Part shown: positions 15,237 through 22,813 of the stretch, in pieces | How the letters are laid out: the number at the start of each line of letters is the position of its first letter | How positions within the stretch are numbered: position 1 is the first letter of the stretch | Assembly: GCF_002159535.1 (NCBI RefSeq) | Contig: NZ_NFIU01000001.1 | Coordinates: 62,001 to 126,000 of the forward strand | Reading direction: 5' to 3' | Length of the DNA stretch: 64,000 bases | Origin: Olsenella sp. An290 | GTDB taxonomy: Bacteria > Actinomycetota > Coriobacteriia > Coriobacteriales > Atopobiaceae | Position numbers and translations under genes: made by a program | Notes under the pieces: model-generated | Seen by the model: only the letters and a program-made list of their open reading frames with translations | The model's database searches: none | What the model was told of the DNA's origin: nothing

Positions 15237-16196
15237 GTGGGATTCCGGATTCTGGGAACGGGCTCTGCGCTGCCGGCGCGCTCGGTGGCCAACGACGAGT
15301 TCTCGTCCTTCCTCGACACGTCCGACGAGTGGATCTTTCCGCGCACGGGCATCAAGAGCCGCCGCCTGTGCACCACGGAGACCCTGGACGAGCTTGCCAA
15401 CGCGGCCGCCGAGCGGGCGCTCGCCGCGGCCGGCGTGGACCCCTCGGAGCTTGACCTCATCATCTGCTCAACCACGAGCGGCGACCATCTGATGCCGGCC
15501 CAGGCCTGCGCCATCGCCGAGGGAATCGGGGCGAGCTGCCCCGCCTTTGACGTCTCGGCGGCCTGCGCGGGCTTTGTCTTTGCGCTGGACGTGGCGGACG
15601 GCTACTTCGCCCGTGGCCGCGTGCGCACGGTCCTTGTGGTCGCGGCGGAGAAGGTGAGCCGCCTTCTCGACTGGACGGACCGCGCCACCTGCGTCCTGTT
15701 TGGCGATGGCGCCGCGGCCGCGGTGCTCGGCGCGGACGGCGCCAACCCGCTCGCCGTGAGCGTCTCCACCGAGCCCGGCGTCGACGTCCTCCATGTCCCC
15801 GGCGTCCCCGGGACCTCCCCCTACGACGAGACCGAGCGCCCGGAGCCGCACCTCGCCATGGAGGGGCGCCGCGTCTTCAAGTTTGCGGTCGGCACCATCT
15901 GCTCCTCCGTGATCGAGCTCGCCCAGCAGGCGGGCGTGAGCGTGGAGGACATCGACCACTTCGTGTTCCACCAGGCCAACGAGCGCATCCTGTCCTCGGC
16001 CGTCGCCCGACTCGGCATCGACGACGCCAAGGTGGTCCGCTCGCTCGCCGAGACCGGCAACATCTCGAGCGCCTGCATCCCGCTCGCGCTCGACAGGCTC
16101 GCGCGCTCCGGCGGCCTCGCCGAGGGCGACCTCGTGGCCCTCGTGGGCTTTGGGGCGGGCCTCGACACCGGGGCGTGCCTGCTACGCTGGGGCTAG
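15237..16196 (+). CDS. fabH: beta-ketoacyl-ACP synthase III (FabH)
   Basis: FabH condenses acyl-CoA with malonyl-ACP to start fatty acid chains. The 319-residue protein has the active Cys110 in VSAACAGFVFAL, His in FVFHQANERIL and Asn in AETGNISSA, together with the TSDEWIFPRTGI motif. GTG start with GAGAGGGG just upstream. It is the first gene of the fatty acid cluster. Confidence 0.96.
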   Translation: MGFRILGTGSALPARSVANDEFSSFLDTSDEWIFPRTGIKSRRLCTTETLDELANAAAERALAAAGVDPSELDLIICSTTSGDHLMPAQACAIAEGIGASCPAFDVSAACAGFVFALDVADGYFARGRVRTVLVVAAEKVSRLLDWTDRATCVLFGDGAAAAVLGADGANPLAVSVSTEPGVDVLHVPGVPGTSPYDETERPEPHLAMEGRRVFKFAVGTICSSVIELAQQAGVSVEDIDHFVFHQANERILSSAVARLGIDDAKVVRSLAETGNISSACIPLALDRLARSGGLAEGDLVALVGFGAGLDTGACLLRWG

Positions 16197-16248
16197 CCCA
16201 CCCGTCCATTGGCGCGCCCCTCGGGGCGCACGGATAAAGGAGAACATC

Positions 16249-16485
16249 ATGGCAGATCAGAGCACCTTCGACCGCGTCTGCGCGATCGTCCGCGAGCAGG
16301 GCGGCCTCGACGACGTCGAGATGACCCCCGAGACCACCCTCGCCGAGGTCGGCCTCGACAGCCTGGCCACCGTTGAGGCCGTCATGGCCTGCGAGGACGA
16401 GTTCGGCATCGAGATCGACGCCGAGTCCAACCCCACCACCATCGGCGAGTTCGTCGAGATGGTCGAGTCCCTCCTGGAGAACTAG
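16249..16485 (+). CDS. acpP: acyl carrier protein
   Basis: A 78-residue acidic protein carrying the 4'-phosphopantetheine site Ser in VGLDSLATVEAVM and the helix III EDEFGIEI motif. It carries growing acyl chains between the Fab enzymes encoded around it. AAAGGAG lies upstream of ATG 16249; fabK begins 2 bp after the stop. Confidence 0.96.
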   Translation: MADQSTFDRVCAIVREQGGLDDVEMTPETTLAEVGLDSLATVEAVMACEDEFGIEIDAESNPTTIGEFVEMVESLLEN

Positions 16486-16487
16486 TC

Positions 16488-17432
16488 ATGCTGCGCACCC
16501 CCATCTGCGACCTTCTCGGCATCGAGAAGCCCGTCTTCCAGGGCGGGATGGCCTGGATCGCCGACGCGTCCCTCGCCGCGGCGGTCTCCGAGGCCGGCGG
16601 CCTCGGCATCATCGCGGCCATGAACGCCAACGCCGACTGGCTGCGCGAGCAGATTCACGAGCTCCGCAGCAAGACCGACAAGCCCTTCGGCGTGAACGTC
16701 ATGCTCATGAGCCCGTTTGCCGACGAGGTGGCCCAGGTCGTCATCGACGAGCACGTCCCCGTGGTCGTGACCGGCGCCGGCAACCCGACCAAGTACATGA
16801 AGGCCTGGAACGCCGCGGGCATCAAGGTCATCCCCGTGGTGGCCTCCGTTGCCATGGCCAAGCTCGTGCAGCGCGCCGGCGCCGTGGCCGTGGTGGCCGA
16901 GGGCACCGAGTCCGGCGGCCACATCGGCGAGACCACCACGATGGCGCTCGTGCCGCAGGTCGTGGACGCCGTGAAGATCCCCGTCATCGCCGCCGGCGGC
17001 ATCGCCGACGGGCGCGGGGTCGCCGCCGCCCTCATGCTCGGCGCCGTGGGGGTCCAGGTGGGGACGCGCTTCCTCGTGGCCGACGAGTGCACCGTGTCCG
17101 AGAAGTACAAGGACATGGTCCTCAAGGCTAACGACATCGCCACGCGCGCCACGGGCCGCTCGACCGGCCACCCGGTCCGCGCCCTCAAGAACCCGTTCTC
17201 CAACAAGTACTACCAGCTGGAGTCCGCGGGCGCCTCCGAGGACGAGCTCAACGCCCTCGGCACGGGCGCCCTGCGCAAGGCGGCCAAGGAGGGCGACTAC
17301 GAGAACGGCAGCTTCCTCTGCGGCCAGATCGCCGGCATGGTGAAGGAGCGCCAGAGCGCGCTCGAGATCGTGGACGACCTCGTGAACGGGGCCGAGAAGG
17401 TCCTGGCAGGAGCTATGCAATGGGTAAGGTAG
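16488..17432 (+). CDS. fabK: enoyl-ACP reductase II, FMN-dependent
   Basis: FabK performs the last reduction of each elongation cycle using NAD(P)H and FMN. The 314-residue TIM-barrel of the nitronate monooxygenase/FabK family shows PVFQGGMAWI near the start, VVVTGAGNP, EGTESGGHIG (FMN/catalytic His) and VIAAGGIADGRGV. No FabI appears in the cluster; by family knowledge FabK-type enzymes are insensitive to triclosan. Its 3' end overlaps fabD by 13 nt. Confidence 0.95.
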   Translation: MLRTPICDLLGIEKPVFQGGMAWIADASLAAAVSEAGGLGIIAAMNANADWLREQIHELRSKTDKPFGVNVMLMSPFADEVAQVVIDEHVPVVVTGAGNPTKYMKAWNAAGIKVIPVVASVAMAKLVQRAGAVAVVAEGTESGGHIGETTTMALVPQVVDAVKIPVIAAGGIADGRGVAAALMLGAVGVQVGTRFLVADECTVSEKYKDMVLKANDIATRATGRSTGHPVRALKNPFSNKYYQLESAGASEDELNALGTGALRKAAKEGDYENGSFLCGQIAGMVKERQSALEIVDDLVNGAEKVLAGAMQWVR

Positions 17433-18355
17433 CGTTTCTCTTCGCCGGCCAGGGAGCCCAGCACCCCGGCATGTGCGCCGACCTCATCGAGTCCGAGCCC
17501 GCGGCCAAGGCCGTCTTCGACGCCGCCGACGCCGTGCGCCCCGGCACCACCGAGCAGTGCCTCACCGGCACCAAGGAGGAGCTCTCGCAGACCATCAACA
17601 CGCAGCCCTGCGTGTTTGCCGCCGACCTCGCGTGCGCCCGCGCGCTCGCCGCGCACGGCGTCGCGCCGGACGTGGTGGCGGGCTTCTCGCTCGGCGAGGT
17701 CGCCGCGCTCACCTTTGCCGGCGCCTACACCGACGAGCAGGGCTTCGAGCTCGTGTGCCACCGCGCCGAGCTCATGGCCGACGCCGCCGAGAAGAACCCC
17801 GGCGCCATGCGCGCCGTCGTGAAGCTCGACGCCGCCACCGTGGAGCGCCTCGCCGCCGAGGCGGGCGACGCCTGGCCCGTGAACTACAACAGCCCGCTCC
17901 AGACCGTCGTGGCCGGTACCGAGGAGGCCTGCGAGAAGCTCGATCTTCTCGTCAAGGAGGCCAAGGGCCGCGCGATGAAGGTCGCCGTCTCGGGCGCCTT
18001 CCACAGCCCGTTCATGGCCGAGGCCGAGCGCGGCCTTGCGGCCTACCTCGCGGACGGCCACGCCCCTGCCGAGCCCGCCGTCCCCGTGCTCGCCAACCGC
18101 ACGGGCGAGCCCTACCCGGCCGACGAGGCCGAGCGGGCGACGCTGCTCTCCAGCCAGGTGGCCAACCCCGTGCAGTGGGTCCGCACCCTTGAGAGCATGG
18201 CCGCCGACGGCGTGGACACCTTCATCGAGGTGGGCCCGGGCAAGACCCTCACCGGCCTTGTGGGCCGCACCCTCGAGGGCGTCACCGCGCTGCCGTGCGA
18301 GACCGCAGATCAGCTCGAGGCGGTTCTCGCCGCCCTTTCCGAGAAGGGGGAGTAG
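17420..18355 (+). CDS. fabD: malonyl-CoA:ACP transacylase
   Basis: FabD loads malonyl groups onto ACP. The 311-residue protein starts MGKVAFLFAGQGAQ, has the nucleophile Ser90 in GFSLGEV, the malonyl-binding Arg in CHRAELM and the catalytic His in SGAFHSPFM. Its start lies within the last codons of fabK and its stop is 2 bp before fabG, so translation is likely coupled on both sides. Confidence 0.96.
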   Translation: MGKVAFLFAGQGAQHPGMCADLIESEPAAKAVFDAADAVRPGTTEQCLTGTKEELSQTINTQPCVFAADLACARALAAHGVAPDVVAGFSLGEVAALTFAGAYTDEQGFELVCHRAELMADAAEKNPGAMRAVVKLDAATVERLAAEAGDAWPVNYNSPLQTVVAGTEEACEKLDLLVKEAKGRAMKVAVSGAFHSPFMAEAERGLAAYLADGHAPAEPAVPVLANRTGEPYPADEAERATLLSSQVANPVQWVRTLESMAADGVDTFIEVGPGKTLTGLVGRTLEGVTALPCETADQLEAVLAALSEKGE

Positions 18356-18357
18356 CC

Positions 18358-19137
18358 ATGGCCGAGAAGAACGTGAAGACCGGCACCCTCGAGCGCAGCG
18401 CCGAGCGCCGCGTGGCCCTTGTCACCGGCGCGTCGCGCGGCATCGGCCGCGCCGTTGCCGAGGGGCTTGCCGCCGACGGCTTTGACCTCGCGCTCGTCTA
18501 CGCGGGCAACGAGGCCGCGGCCGCCGAGGCCGTGGCCGCCTGCGAGGCCGCCGGCGCCACCGCGCGGGCCTACCGCTGCGACGTCTCCTCTGCCGACGAG
18601 GTCAAGGCGACCGTGGACGCGGTGCTCGCCGACTTCGGGAGCGTCTGGGCGCTCGTCAACAACGCGGGCGTCACGCGCGACGGCCTGCTCGTGCGCATGA
18701 GCGACGAGGACTTCTCCCGCGTGATCGACGTCAACCTCAAGGGTGCGTTCCACACCACGCGCGCCCTCGCCCGCGCCTTCATGCGCCAGCGCGGGGGGCG
18801 CATCGTCAACATGGCCTCCGTCGTGGGCCTCATGGGCAACGCGGGCCAGGCCAACTATGCCGCCTCCAAGGCGGGCCTGATCGGCCTCACCAAGTCCGTG
18901 GCGCGCGAGCTCGCGCCGCGCGGCGTCACGGTGAACGCGATCGCGCCCGGCTTCGTGGAGACGGACATGACGGCCGTCCTCTCCGAGGGCGTGCGCGAGA
19001 ACTACGAGAAGGAGATTCCGCTCGGCCGCCTGGCGGTGGCCGACGAGGTGGCGTCCGTGGTGCGCTTCCTCGTGAGCGACGGGGCCTCCTACGTGACGGG
19101 CGAGGTCATCCGCGTCGACGGCGGCATGGCGATGTAG
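18358..19137 (+). CDS. fabG: 3-oxoacyl-ACP reductase
   Basis: NADPH-dependent short-chain dehydrogenase of the elongation cycle, 259 residues. TGASRGIG (23-30), NNAG, a catalytic Ser in NMASVVG, and NYAASKAG (Tyr/Lys) are intact; the C terminus SYVTGEVIRVDGGMAM is typical FabG. An extension of about 18 residues precedes the Rossmann fold. ATG 18358 is 2 bp after fabD. A palindromic repeat doublet separates it from fabF. Confidence 0.95.
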   Translation: MAEKNVKTGTLERSAERRVALVTGASRGIGRAVAEGLAADGFDLALVYAGNEAAAAEAVAACEAAGATARAYRCDVSSADEVKATVDAVLADFGSVWALVNNAGVTRDGLLVRMSDEDFSRVIDVNLKGAFHTTRALARAFMRQRGGRIVNMASVVGLMGNAGQANYAASKAGLIGLTKSVARELAPRGVTVNAIAPGFVETDMTAVLSEGVRENYEKEIPLGRLAVADEVASVVRFLVSDGASYVTGEVIRVDGGMAM

Positions 19138-19143
19138 CGAGCC

Positions 19144-19212
19144 ATGTGGAAAGGGGACCGTCCCCTTTCCACATAAGGAATACGTGGAAAGGGGACGGTC
19201 CCCTTTCCACAT
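19144..19212 (+). repeat. inverted doublet of ATGTGGAAAGGGGAC-n-GTCCCCTTTCCACAT palindromes
   Basis: Copies 19144-19174 and 19182-19212 (31 nt each) share the GGGGAC-n-GTCCCC core of the rplK-rplA doublet but have TGGAAA/TTTCCA flanks instead of TGCAAA/TTTGCA. The central base is C in the first and G in the second, so the copies are reverse complements apart from one base. The pair fills most of the 88-bp fabG-fabF gap and ends 13 nt before the fabF start, where it could act on mRNA stability or fabF translation. Confidence 0.9.
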
Positions 19213-19225
19213 GTTGGGAGACGAG

Positions 19226-20473
19226 ATGGAACACAGGGTTGCAATCACGGGTATGGGTGCCGTCACGCCGCTCGGCAACAACGCGCGCGATACGTGGGAG
19301 GCCATGAAGGAGGGCGTCTGCGGCATCGGCCCCATCACCCACTTCGACACCGAGGCCTTCAAGGTGAAGGTCGCCGCCGAGGTCAAGGGCTTTGACGCGG
19401 TGGAGCTCCTCGGCAAGCAGGACGCCGCCCACCAGGACCCCTACGTGCAGTTTGCGCTCGTTGCCTCCGACGAGGCCATGGCCGACTCCGGCCTTGACGC
19501 CGAGGGTGCCATCGACCACGAGCGCCTGGGCGTCTACGTGGGTTCGGGCGTGGGCGGCATCCAGGCCTACACCGACAACGTCCACACCATCGCCGCGCGC
19601 GGCCCGCGCCGGGCGTCCCCGTTCATGATCACCATGATGATCGCGAACATGGCCTCCGGCTCCATCGCCATCCGTCACAAGGCCCTCGGCCCCACGCTGC
19701 CCGTCGTGACCGCGTGCGCGACCTCCGCCCACGCCGTGGGCGAGGCCTTCCGCGCCATCAAGCACGGCTATGCCGACGCGATCCTTGCCGGCGGCGCCGA
19801 GGCGGCGATCATGCCCGACTCCATCGCCGGCTTCACGAGCTGCCGCGCCCTCACTACCAACCCCGACCCGGCCACGGCCTGCCGCCCGTTCGACGCGGAC
19901 CGCGACGGCTTTGTCATGGGCGAGGGCGCCTGCGTGCTCGTCCTCGAGGAGTGGGAGCACGCCGTCGCGCGCGGCGCCCACATCTACGCCGAGGTCGTGG
20001 GCTATGGCAACACCGACGACGCCTACCACATCACCTCGCCCGACCCGGAGGCCGGCGGCATCACCCGCGCCATCCGCCAGGCGGTGGAGGAGGGCGGCGT
20101 GAGGCCCGAGGAGGGGCTCTACATCAACGCCCACGGCACCTCCACCAAGCTCAACGACGCCACGGAGACCCGCGGCTTCAAGATGGCCCTCGGCGAGGAG
20201 GCGGCCCGTGCGGCGCACATCTCCTCGACGAAGTCGATGACCGGTCACATGATCGGTGCCACGGGCGCCGTCGAGGCCATGGCCTGCGCGCTCGCCCTCC
20301 AGGAGGGCGTCGTGCCGCCCACCATCAACTACCGCACGCCCGACGAGGCGTGCGACCTCGACTACACGCCCAACGAGGCCGTGGAGTGCCCGCTTGCGTG
20401 GGCCCTCTCCACCAACCTCGGCTTTGGCGGACACAACGCGGCGCTCGCCTTCCGCGCCGTCGAGAGGAGCTAG
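19226..20473 (+). CDS. fabF: beta-ketoacyl-ACP synthase II
   Basis: FabF is the elongating condensing enzyme. The 415-residue protein has Cys164 in VVTACATSAHAVG, the two His residues in NAHGTST and SMTGHMIGA, and the GFGGHNA C-terminal loop. ATG 19226 (MEHRVAITGMG) is the family start, with TTGGGAG upstream. An in-frame GTG at 19184 falls inside the repeat doublet and would add 14 unrelated residues, so I reject it. Confidence 0.96.
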   Translation: MEHRVAITGMGAVTPLGNNARDTWEAMKEGVCGIGPITHFDTEAFKVKVAAEVKGFDAVELLGKQDAAHQDPYVQFALVASDEAMADSGLDAEGAIDHERLGVYVGSGVGGIQAYTDNVHTIAARGPRRASPFMITMMIANMASGSIAIRHKALGPTLPVVTACATSAHAVGEAFRAIKHGYADAILAGGAEAAIMPDSIAGFTSCRALTTNPDPATACRPFDADRDGFVMGEGACVLVLEEWEHAVARGAHIYAEVVGYGNTDDAYHITSPDPEAGGITRAIRQAVEEGGVRPEEGLYINAHGTSTKLNDATETRGFKMALGEEAARAAHISSTKSMTGHMIGATGAVEAMACALALQEGVVPPTINYRTPDEACDLDYTPNEAVECPLAWALSTNLGFGGHNAALAFRAVERS

Positions 20474-20475
20474 CA

Positions 20476-20943
20476 ATGGACGCTGCGAAGATCTCTGAGA
20501 TCGCCGACATCATGAGGAGCCACGGGCTCTCGCGCGTGCGCGTGGAGGAGCCTGACGGGTCCGCCGTCGAGCTCGAGTGCGGTGGGACGGCCGCCCCCGC
20601 GCCCGCCCCGGTGGCCGCCGCGCCGGCTGCGCCGAGCGCGCCCGTGCCCGCCCCCGCACCGGCGCCTGCGCCGGCACCTGCGCAGGACGAGCCGCTCGAC
20701 ATGTCGCACACCACGGCCGTGCGCGCCCCCATGGTCGGCGTCTTCTACGCCGCCCCCTCGCCCGGCGCCGAGCCCTTCGTGCGCGTGGGCTCCAAGGTGA
20801 AGAAGGGCGAGACGCTCTGCGTCATCGAGGCCATGAAGGTCATGAACGAGGTCACGGCCGAGGAGGACGGCGAGATCGTGGACATCTGCGTGCACGACGG
20901 CGATCTCGTCGAGTACGGCTGCTGCCTCATGAAGATGTACTAG
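20476..20943 (+). CDS. accB: acetyl-CoA carboxylase biotin carboxyl carrier protein
   Basis: A 155-residue BCCP: an N-terminal segment, a Pro/Ala-rich linker (about 40-70) and the biotinyl domain with biotin acceptor Lys121 in EAMKVM. The thumb-type residues upstream and VKKGETLC are as expected. It is the probable substrate of the adjacent divergent birA. It starts 2 bp after fabF and is followed 10 bp later by fabZ. Confidence 0.96.
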   Translation: MDAAKISEIADIMRSHGLSRVRVEEPDGSAVELECGGTAAPAPAPVAAAPAAPSAPVPAPAPAPAPAPAQDEPLDMSHTTAVRAPMVGVFYAAPSPGAEPFVRVGSKVKKGETLCVIEAMKVMNEVTAEEDGEIVDICVHDGDLVEYGCCLMKMY

Positions 20944-20953
20944 GGAGGACGCC

Positions 20954-21367
20954 ATGGACAAGGAGGCGCTCAAGGAGCTCCTGCCCCACCGCGAGCCCAT
21001 GCTCTTGCTCGACGAGGCCGAGGTCGTTGACGGCGAGGCCCACGGCAAGATCACCATCACCGGCGACGAGTTCTTCGTGCAGGGCCACTTCCCCGGCAAT
21101 CCCGTGGTCCCCGGCGTGATCCAGTGCGAGATGCTCGCGCAGAACTGCTGCGTCCTTCTCGCCGACGACCTGGCGGCCAAGGGGGCGACGCCCTTCTACA
21201 CGAGCCTCGACAAGGTGCGCTTCAAGCATCCCGTGCACCCCGGCGACACCATCGAGCTCACGTGCCGCATCACCAGGAGCCGCGGGCCCTTCCGCTTTGC
21301 CACGGGCGAGGCGCGCGTGAACGGTGAGCTCTGCTGCCAGGCCGAGATGTCCTTCGCCCTCATGTAA
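20954..21367 (+). CDS. fabZ: 3-hydroxyacyl-ACP dehydratase
   Basis: A 137-residue hot-dog-fold protein with the FabZ catalytic pair His45 (GHFPGNPVVPGV) and Glu59 (QCEMLAQ), plus the LPHREPMLLLDE N terminus. It dehydrates beta-hydroxyacyl-ACP. No FabA-like isomerase is seen in the cluster. AGGGAGG precedes ATG. A long hairpin repeat lies between it and accC. Confidence 0.95.
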   Translation: MDKEALKELLPHREPMLLLDEAEVVDGEAHGKITITGDEFFVQGHFPGNPVVPGVIQCEMLAQNCCVLLADDLAAKGATPFYTSLDKVRFKHPVHPGDTIELTCRITRSRGPFRFATGEARVNGELCCQAEMSFALM

Positions 21368-21373
21368 CGGCGG

Positions 21374-21459
21374 GCCGTGCAAAGGGGACAGTCACTTTTG
21401 CACGGTGCTGGGCATTAGGAGAGAGCGGCGTGCAAAAGCGACTGTCCCCTTTGCACGGC
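21374..21459 (+). repeat. inverted doublet of GGGGAC repeats with matched arm changes (30-bp stem)
   Basis: Copy 1 (21377-21403) has left arm GTGCAAAGGGGAC but a changed right arm GTCACTTTTGCAC. Copy 2 (21430-21456) has a changed left arm GTGCAAAAGCGAC and standard right arm GTCCCCTTTGCAC. Neither copy is a good palindrome alone, but the two are reverse complements except for one base. With flanking GCC/GGC they form a 30-bp stem (21374-21403/21430-21459) around a 26-nt loop. It lies between fabZ and accC, ending 16 nt before the accC start. Confidence 0.9.
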
Positions 21460-21475
21460 GCGCCAGGAGGCGACG

Positions 21476-22813
21476 ATGTTCGACAAGATCCTCATTGCGA
21501 ACCGCGGCGAGATCGCGGTCCGCGTGATCAGGGCGTGCAAGGAGATGGGCGTCAAGACCGTCGCCGTCTTCTCGACGGCCGACGCCGAGGCCCTGCACGT
21601 GGCCCTCGCCGACGAGGCCTACTGCATCGGTGGCCCGCGTCCCGCGGACAGCTACCTCAACGAGGACGCCATCATCACGGTGGCCCTCCAGTCGGGCGCC
21701 AAGGCCATCCACCCCGGCTACGGGTTCTTCTCGGAGAACGCGCACTTCGCGCGCGAGTGCCAGGAGTGCGGCCTCGTCTTCGTGGGCCCCTCGCCCGAGG
21801 TCATCGAGCGCATGGGCGACAAGGACAACGCGCGCCGCACCGCGCGCGAGGCCGGCGTGCCCGTGGTCCCGGGCTGCGACCTGCTCAAGGACGCCGACGA
21901 GGCGGTGCGCGAGGCCGAGCGCATCGGCTGCCCGGTGCTCATCAAGGCCCGCTCGGGCGGCGGCGGCCGTGGCATCCGCAAGGTGGAGCGCGCCGAGGAC
22001 GCCGGCCGCGCCTTCACCGAGGCCCACGCCGAGGCCGAGGCCGCCTTCGGCGACGGCGAGTGCTACATGGAGAAGTTCGTCTCGCCCGCGCACCACGTGG
22101 AGGTCCAGGTCCTGGCCGACGCCCAGGGCCACGTGGTCTCCCTCGGCGAGCGCGAGTGCTCGGTCCAGCGCCGCAACCAGAAGCTCATCGAGGAGAGCCC
22201 GGCGCCGTGCCTGGACGCCCACCCCGGCGTCCGCGAGCGCATGCACAAGGCGGCGCGCGACCTCACGGCCGCCGTGGGCTACGTGGGCGTGGGCACGATC
22301 GAGTTCCTCTTTGCCGACGACGGCAGCTTCTACTTCATGGAGATGAACACCCGCCTGCAGGTCGAGCACCCCGTCACGGAGTTCGTGAGCGGCGTGGACC
22401 TCGTCAAGTGGCAGCTGCGCGTGGCCGCCGGCGCCGAGCTGCCGTTCACGCAGGACGACATCACGATCCAGAACCACGCGATCGAGTGCCGCATCAACGC
22501 GGAGACCCCCGAGTTCCTCCCGTCCTGCGGCGAGGTCACGATGCTCCACGTCCCCGGCGGCCCGCAGGTGCGCTTTGACTCGGCGCTCTACGTGGGCGCC
22601 GTGGTGCCGCCCTACTACGACTCGCTCCTCGGCAAGCTCATCGTGTGCTCCTCCACGCGCGAGGAGGCCATCCGCAAGATGCGCTCGGCGCTCGGCGAGC
22701 TCGTCGTGGAGGGCGTGGCCGAGAACAGCGAGCTGCACCTCGACATCCTGTCCAACCCCGAGTTCGTCTCCGGCAACTACCACACCAACCTGATGGAGCA
22801 CCTCTATGAGTAA
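21476..22813 (+). CDS. accC: acetyl-CoA carboxylase biotin carboxylase subunit
   Basis: AccC carboxylates BCCP-biotin using ATP and bicarbonate. The 445-residue ATP-grasp protein shows ANRGEIAVRVIRACKE, IHPGYGFFSENA, the Gly-rich loop KARSGGGGRGI, and EMNTRLQVEHPVTE with the catalytic Glu/Arg. Length matches the stand-alone subunit. CAGGAGG lies upstream. Its 3' end overlaps accDA by 8 nt. Confidence 0.97.
   Translation: MFDKILIANRGEIAVRVIRACKEMGVKTVAVFSTADAEALHVALADEAYCIGGPRPADSYLNEDAIITVALQSGAKAIHPGYGFFSENAHFARECQECGLVFVGPSPEVIERMGDKDNARRTAREAGVPVVPGCDLLKDADEAVREAERIGCPVLIKARSGGGGRGIRKVERAEDAGRAFTEAHAEAEAAFGDGECYMEKFVSPAHHVEVQVLADAQGHVVSLGERECSVQRRNQKLIEESPAPCLDAHPGVRERMHKAARDLTAAVGYVGVGTIEFLFADDGSFYFMEMNTRLQVEHPVTEFVSGVDLVKWQLRVAAGAELPFTQDDITIQNHAIECRINAETPEFLPSCGEVTMLHVPGGPQVRFDSALYVGAVVPPYYDSLLGKLIVCSSTREEAIRKMRSALGELVVEGVAENSELHLDILSNPEFVSGNYHTNLMEHLYE

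Noticed and set aside
19184-19225. GTG 19184 as the fabF start
   Set aside because: It lies inside the palindromic repeat and adds residues absent from FabF proteins. ATG 19226 gives the family N terminus.
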